From Actinobacteria bacterium IMCC26207 (lineage in GTDB: Bacteria > Actinomycetota > Acidimicrobiia > Acidimicrobiales > Microtrichaceae), in NCBI GenBank assembly GCA_001025035.1, contig LCZK01000009.1:620001-684000 (forward strand): a DNA stretch of 64,000 nt, read 5' to 3'. The position numbers and the translations under genes were made by a program. Under the pieces are notes generated by a model. The model was not told the origin of the DNA, made no database searches, and worked only from the letters and a program-made list of their open reading frames with translations. This document shows positions 60,409-64,000 of the stretch, in pieces. Each line of letters starts with the position of its first letter. Positions within the stretch are counted from its first letter, which is position 1.

Positions 60409-61710
60409 ATGACTCGACCACGACTGAGCATTATTTGCCTCGCTTTCATCACAGCAGTGATCACTCTGAGCGCTTGCAGTGAGTCAACCACTGCAACCTC
60501 AAATCCTCCGATCGTCTTCGTCCCGGGTTTGGGCATGAGTGCGCTTTCTGTCAGCGTGAGTACTACGAGTTCATTCAGCTTTCTCGTCCCCGAGATGACC
60601 GAACCCGAGTTGCTGCCACCGCCTGCAAAGAGCGCTCTGGAGTATTCGCTGATGAGTGGACTTGCCGAAAGCGATGTGGACAAGGTGCACGCCTGGCTTG
60701 CATTGAGTATCGACGACCAAGGGACTGCAACCAATGCGCCGGGAGTGACCGTCAAGCCGATATCGGTGGGCAAGAACTTCCTCGCAGAGTGCCCGCAGTA
60801 CGGTCCGCTCGCCGACATGCTCAGCAGTCAAGATTGGCGCACGAACACATCTCTTCGCTGCCTTCCCTACGACTACCGCTTTGGGCCGGGAGAAAACTCC
60901 TTTGCTGATGATCTGAAGCGCGTCGTCGAGAAGTCAGTTTCTAAGGCCGATGGAACGAAGGTCGTTATTGCCTGCCACAGTCAGGGCTGTCTCATGGCCG
61001 ACTACGCACTTCGCACTCTCGATGTCACCTGGGTGAATGCTCACGTGTCATCGCTCTTCGGGTTTGCCGGTCAGTTCTCTGGATGCAGCGACTGCATGCG
61101 ATGGGCATTTAGCGATCCTTGGTCCTGGGATCCCAATGATCCGAACGCGTCACCAGTCGACCAAACATGGGTGGGTCAGTTGGGGCTCGACCTCCAACCG
61201 TCGGTCTACGGCGAGAACCTGCTCTACATGGTGGGTGACCGCGAGTTCCGAGCGAAGGACAACAAAGCGTTGTTAGAAGCCGGCGGAGCAGTATCGATGG
61301 CGCGTGCTTCGCAGCGATACGGGCTGCAGCAGCAAGAATGGTTTGTGGCCGGAGACGAGCGTGGCGTGCCCCTGCCAGTGCCAGGCAGATTTGTCTATGG
61401 CACCAACCTGCCGACAACTGCCGGCTACGTCTTCAGCGCTGCGAAGGCACCCGTTGCTTGCACAACACCGCAGTGTGCGGGACTTCTTGATCAGGCTGGG
61501 GCGACCGAGATCCAAACCGACGGTGACAGTGGCGACAGCACATGGATGAACGAGGCGCCCGCTCGATGGACCAACGATGCACGTTGCGACCTACGAGGTT
61601 TGCCGGGGATTACCCACATGGGGATTGTTACAAACTCCGATGCAGTAGACCTGCTCATCCGCGTAGCGCGGGAGGGGGCGAGTGGCGATGTCCCTTGCGT
61701 TTCGGGTTAG
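60409..61710 (+). CDS. Secreted LCAT-like lipase lipoprotein
   Basis: A 434-residue exported alpha/beta hydrolase. Signal with lipobox VITLSACSE, then PIVFVPGLGMSALS, LPYDYRFGPGENSFADDL and nucleophile elbow IACHSQGCLMADYAL (HSxG), DGDSGDSTW as likely acid residue and THMGIVTN with the catalytic histidine. The order is that of lecithin:cholesterol acyltransferase-type lipases. Several cysteine pairs (CSDC, CTTPQC) fit an extracellular protein. The ATG at 60409 is chosen for the signal peptide. Convergent with the broken methyltransferase. Confidence 0.85.
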   Translation: MTRPRLSIICLAFITAVITLSACSESTTATSNPPIVFVPGLGMSALSVSVSTTSSFSFLVPEMTEPELLPPPAKSALEYSLMSGLAESDVDKVHAWLALSIDDQGTATNAPGVTVKPISVGKNFLAECPQYGPLADMLSSQDWRTNTSLRCLPYDYRFGPGENSFADDLKRVVEKSVSKADGTKVVIACHSQGCLMADYALRTLDVTWVNAHVSSLFGFAGQFSGCSDCMRWAFSDPWSWDPNDPNASPVDQTWVGQLGLDLQPSVYGENLLYMVGDREFRAKDNKALLEAGGAVSMARASQRYGLQQQEWFVAGDERGVPLPVPGRFVYGTNLPTTAGYVFSAAKAPVACTTPQCAGLLDQAGATEIQTDGDSGDSTWMNEAPARWTNDARCDLRGLPGITHMGIVTNSDAVDLLIRVAREGASGDVPCVSG

Positions 61711-61742
61711 TACATGCTCCACCCCAACCACTGTGTTTTTGA

Positions 61743-61779
61743 AACGCGAAACCACTTTTTTTGGAACGCGAAAACCGCT
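61743..61779. repeat. Dispersed ACGCGAAA repeat, copy 2
   Basis: Matches 36 of 37 bases of the copy at 53645. It lies just after the lipase gene, in the gap before the methyltransferase. Confidence 0.9.
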
Positions 61780-61903
61780 TTACTAGCCGGGTTGGTGCCC
61801 TAGAGCCCGGCTCTGTGTTGCGGTCAGAAAGCACATCGGAGTGTCTGCGTTCGCTGAAAGCTCTCGGAGGAATCGGGGCAGACGAGTGCTGTTTGCAGCG
61901 CTG

Positions 61904-62674
61904 TCATGTGCCGGCCGGTCGACAAAGCCAGAATCGGTCGTCGTCACCGTCGAGAGCGCAGCGCCGGAACTCATCGGGCGAGAACAGATCGCTCCAGAGG
62001 ACCTCCTCGACTTCGAGCCCACCGGCCCGGAACCGGTCGGTTACATCCCTGCCATACATGCGCACGTGGTCGCTCTGTCCGAACCTGCGCTCGCGCTCCT
62101 CAGGACCGGCGTTGAAGTCCTCCTCAGTGTTCGCTGCGGTGCGATCCCACGGGACGATGATCACTGCTGTCCCGTCTGAGCGCAGCACCCGAGCGATCTG
62201 CTCTGCTGCGGCGACATCAGCCGGGACGTGCTCAAGCACATGGAAACATGCAACGACATCAAAGGACTGGTCGGCGAACGCCAGGTCACAGAGGTCGGCG
62301 CGCACTTCGGCCCTGTCCGATTGAAGATCGATACTGGTGTAGCCGAACCCCAGGTCAGCAGCGACCGGCTCCACTAGGCCGAGCGGCGCGACCTCGAGCA
62401 GCCGGGCGTGTTCGCGGGCCGACTGTCGCATCAACCACAACTGCAGCGCTCGGTCGCGCTCGCTCGACTTGCACTCCGGGCAGAGGCGGTTCAGCCGCCG
62501 CGGCTAGCGAGACGCAGCGAAGCTCAGTCCGCTCCACCCACAGATCGGGCACTCCACTCGATTCCCTTTGGAGAAGAAGCGGCGATGTGCTGCTCGCTCC
62601 CAACGGGTGCTGCGGATCTCTAACGTCCGGGCCACACGGCGAGCGGCGCTGGTGGCTCGATTCAAGGTACTCAT
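61904..62674 (-). pseudogene. Zinc-ribbon SAM methyltransferase interrupted by an in-frame TAG
   Basis: One frame of 257 codons: N-terminal helix region, zinc knuckle CPICGWSG, then TAG at 62504-62506, then RLNRLCPECKSSERDRALQLWL (second knuckle) and a class I methyltransferase (LLEVAPLG, DLCDLAFADQSFDVVACFHVLEHVP, AVIIVPWD, HVRMYG). The two parts share the frame and fit together, so a single base change made the stop. Either a recent pseudogene or a readthrough gene. The ATG at 62674 overlaps the stop of a small upstream ORF as ATGA. Family acts on sugars or small metabolites; substrate unknown. Confidence 0.8.
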
Positions 62675-62838
62675 GCCAGTGACTCCACTGACAACACCAC
62701 AGGTCTTGTCCCTAGCAAAGCGAGCAGCACCGTATGCCAGCGCGGTCCGAGCACCGTTGCACCAGCCGTGCAAACCGCAGCGGCAGCAACCTCAAGTACC
62801 GCGACCAAGTCGCGCTTCTTCAACTGTTTCAAAATCAT
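62671..62838 (-). CDS. Small hydrophobic ORF coupled to the methyltransferase
   Basis: A 55-residue ORF, MILKQLKKRDLVAVLEVAAAAVCTAGATVLGP and further hydrophobic residues, with a GGAAGGG site before ATG and a 4-bp ATGA overlap with the methyltransferase. The N-terminal pattern (basic start, DL..LE, A-rich helix, P, LLG) faintly resembles the start of lasso-peptide B2 proteins, but no catalytic domain follows. Could be a truncated relic. Confidence 0.45.
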   Translation of the reverse strand: MILKQLKKRDLVAVLEVAAAAVCTAGATVLGPRWHTVLLALLGTRPVVLSVESLA

Positions 62839-62894
62839 CGTGCCCTTCCACAAGCCCACGGCGAATTTAGCACGCCTCAGTACCGACCCCACCC

Positions 62895-62953
62895 AACTTG
62901 TTTCGTCTTGCGAGCGACCCCCTATAGGGGGTCGCTCGCATAACAGAGCGGGG
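62895..62953. repeat. Palindromic repeat, copy 6
   Basis: AACTTGTTTCGTCTTGCGAG left arm, core GACCCCCTATAGGGGGTC, right arm GCTCGCATAACAGAGCGGGG; the inner palindrome GCGAGCGACCCCC/GGGGGTCGCTCGC is perfect. Upstream of the ATPase gene. Confidence 0.95.
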
Positions 62954-62970
62954 TACTGGGGCCGGGCCGA

Positions 62971-63041
62971 TTCTATCTGATACAAAAGCTATGACTAACT
63001 GATAGTATGTGCTTCCCAGAGTATGTGAAGAAGGAGGTTCC
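62971..63041 (+). promoter_or_regulatory. Promoter and ribosome site of the ATPase gene
   Basis: AT-rich segment with two CTGATA direct repeats (62977 and 63000 areas), a -10-like TAGTAT at 63003-63008 and the ribosome site AAGGAGGT at 63031 that fixes the ATG. CAGTTA and ATAGCTTTT motifs here occur in reverse in the Fic promoter. Confidence 0.5.
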
Positions 63042-64000
63042 ATGTATCGCGAGGTCGTCTCTAGCTTCATCGACACCCCTGCTGCTCGGCCGCTACTCGG
63101 CATGCTCTACGGCCGTCGCCGCATTGGTAAGTCGACGCTGCTCGTCAACGAGGTCGAGACGCGTAACGGGTTCTACTTCGAGGCGACCCGGGTCTCTACC
63201 AGAGTGCAACTCGACCGGCTCGGCACCAAACTCGGTGATCACCTCGGAGTCGGACGCATCGCTCTCGACACCTGGGAACAGGCACTCCAGTCGCTTCTTG
63301 CTCTCGGGGCGAAGGGCCCGGTTCCGATCGTCATCGACGAGTTCGGTCACGTCCTCGAAGCCGACCGGTCAGTCGACTCCACGATCGCCGCAGCGTTCGG
63401 CCCCGGAGGCCGCCGAGGTAAGGCGAGTCAAGCACGCCTAGTCCTGTGCGGATCGGCAATCTCGGTGATGAGCGCCCTGACCGCAGGAGAGGCACCCCTG
63501 CGAGGACGCGCCGGCATGGAACTCATCATGCACGCCGATGACTACCGCGCCGCAACCGCACACCTCACCGACTCGGCTGACCTGCGCTGCGCTGTGCAGG
63601 TGTACGCCGTAATCGGAGGAGTCGTCGGCTACGCCACCGACATGGTCAATTTTGACCTTCCCGATGGCGCTCGCGACGTAGACCGTTGGATCGTCCAGCG
63701 AATCCTCTCGCCCGGCGCGACCATGCGAAACGAGGCGACCACGTTGCTCGCCGAAGATCCGGTCATGGCCGGAGCCGGTTCGCTGCTTCACCACAGCATC
63801 CTCGCTGCGATAGCCAACGGGTCCGTCACAGCAGGGTCGATAGCTAACCAAGTAGGCAAGACCGTCTCGAACCTCGCCCCAGCGCTGAACCGACTCGTCG
63901 ACGCTGGCTTCGTCATCCGCCTAGAGGACCCGATCCGCGACCAGCGCCCCTTGTACGCCCTTGACGACCCGTTCTTACAATTCCACTTCGCCGTCCTAGA
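63042..64000 (+). CDS. AAA-type ATPase (archaeal ATPase-like), partial
   Basis: About 319 codons, open at the right edge. Walker A MLYGRRRIGKST near residue 22, Walker B VPIVIDEFGHVLE, sensor segment VLCGSAISVM, then a winged-helix part (AGSIANQVGKTVSNLAPALNRLVDAGFVIRLED) and FQFHF-like start of the C-terminal region. This arrangement is that of the ATP-binding proteins related to archaeal ATPases, whose C-terminus often carries a DUF234 nuclease-like domain; here it lies outside the window. GC looks high, like the Fic gene. Confidence 0.85.
   Translation, partial: MYREVVSSFIDTPAARPLLGMLYGRRRIGKSTLLVNEVETRNGFYFEATRVSTRVQLDRLGTKLGDHLGVGRIALDTWEQALQSLLALGAKGPVPIVIDEFGHVLEADRSVDSTIAAAFGPGGRRGKASQARLVLCGSAISVMSALTAGEAPLRGRAGMELIMHADDYRAATAHLTDSADLRCAVQVYAVIGGVVGYATDMVNFDLPDGARDVDRWIVQRILSPGATMRNEATTLLAEDPVMAGAGSLLHHSILAAIANGSVTAGSIANQVGKTVSNLAPALNRLVDAGFVIRLEDPIRDQRPLYALDDPFLQFHFAVL

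Noticed and set aside
61904-62674. TAG decoded as pyrrolysine
   Set aside because: No pyl genes or other in-frame TAG genes in the window, and the family has no catalytic residue at that position; a simple null mutation or sequencing error is likelier.
61761-62682. Plus-strand frames of 110-190 codons opposite the methyltransferase
   Set aside because: Ser/Arg-rich antisense products; the minus strand has the recognisable zinc-ribbon methyltransferase.
49188-62953. The six palindromes as integron attC sites separating cassettes
   Set aside because: They follow genes and are hairpins, but the required GTTRRRY core at the right end is absent in all copies, genes between them lie on both strands in multi-gene blocks, and no integrase is seen.

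Overview
The window reads as a chromosomal segment of an actinobacterium. GC is moderate-high (judged by eye, not computed), genes are dense and on both strands, with many GTG/TTG starts and 4-bp ATGA/GTGA overlaps. The gene content (GpgS, OtsA/OtsB, a CysO-type sulfur carrier ending in Gly-Gly, a DUF2993/LmeA-like protein, a HemQ-type coproheme decarboxylase, a DUF222-HNH gene, DUF3558 and DUF4333 lipoproteins, a class E/F-like sortase, a LALTG sorting signal, CIRCE-controlled groEL) is typical of Actinobacteria. The mix would fit Acidimicrobiia, but that is inference. No rRNA, tRNA or CRISPR array was seen.

Layout. 1-7.3 kb (minus): glnB, glnD, then mrpA, mrpB, mrpC and mrpD (cut by the left edge), closely spaced as if co-transcribed. 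7.5-12.7 kb: a small Cys/His protein, two hypotheticals, a DUF2993 protein, HemQ, groEL behind two tandem CIRCE operators, and a TauE/SafE exporter. 13-16.6 kb: a DUF222-HNH gene, an FAD oxidoreductase and the CysO-like carrier with a partner ORF. 16.8-21.9 kb: gpgS, glycerate kinase, otsA, otsB and a LytR_C protein, a compatible-solute/glucosylglycerate/trehalose block. 22-29.6 kb: a cytochrome P450, a repeat-domain lipoprotein and a complete Dpp/Opp-type ABC importer operon. 29.7-34.3 kb: sortase and fasciclin protein, then an OmpR-type two-component system and a secreted protein with a collagen-like tail. 34.4-37.2 kb: a zinc importer operon (znuACB) behind a Zur-type palindrome, ending in an orphan sortase sorting signal. 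37.3-43.7 kb: lipoproteins, a carboxylesterase, a desaturase, a PhnZ-like HD protein and a multicopper oxidase. 43.7-48 kb: a two-gene glycan locus made of a GT2-pyruvyltransferase fusion and a PP-loop ATPase-like protein.

From 49 kb to the right edge the character changes. Six copies of a ~58-bp imperfect palindrome with core GACCCCCTATAGGGGGTC sit between genes, each close to the 3' end of a gene; I saw none in the first 49 kb. The genes here look accessory: two SDRs, an S15-like secreted hydrolase, a seven-blade RCC1 lipoprotein, a PIN/Phd toxin-antitoxin pair, a NarL-type two-component system, a Fic protein with an AbiEi-like N-terminus, an LCAT-like lipase, a zinc-ribbon methyltransferase broken by an in-frame TAG, and an AAA-type ATPase cut by the right edge.

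A second genome-level habit is short tandem duplication. CAGC-rich period-8-like arrays follow several stop codons, and in-frame low-complexity inserts occur in otherwise conserved enzymes (FAD oxidoreductase, OtsB, TauE/SafE, the GT2-pyruvyltransferase fusion).
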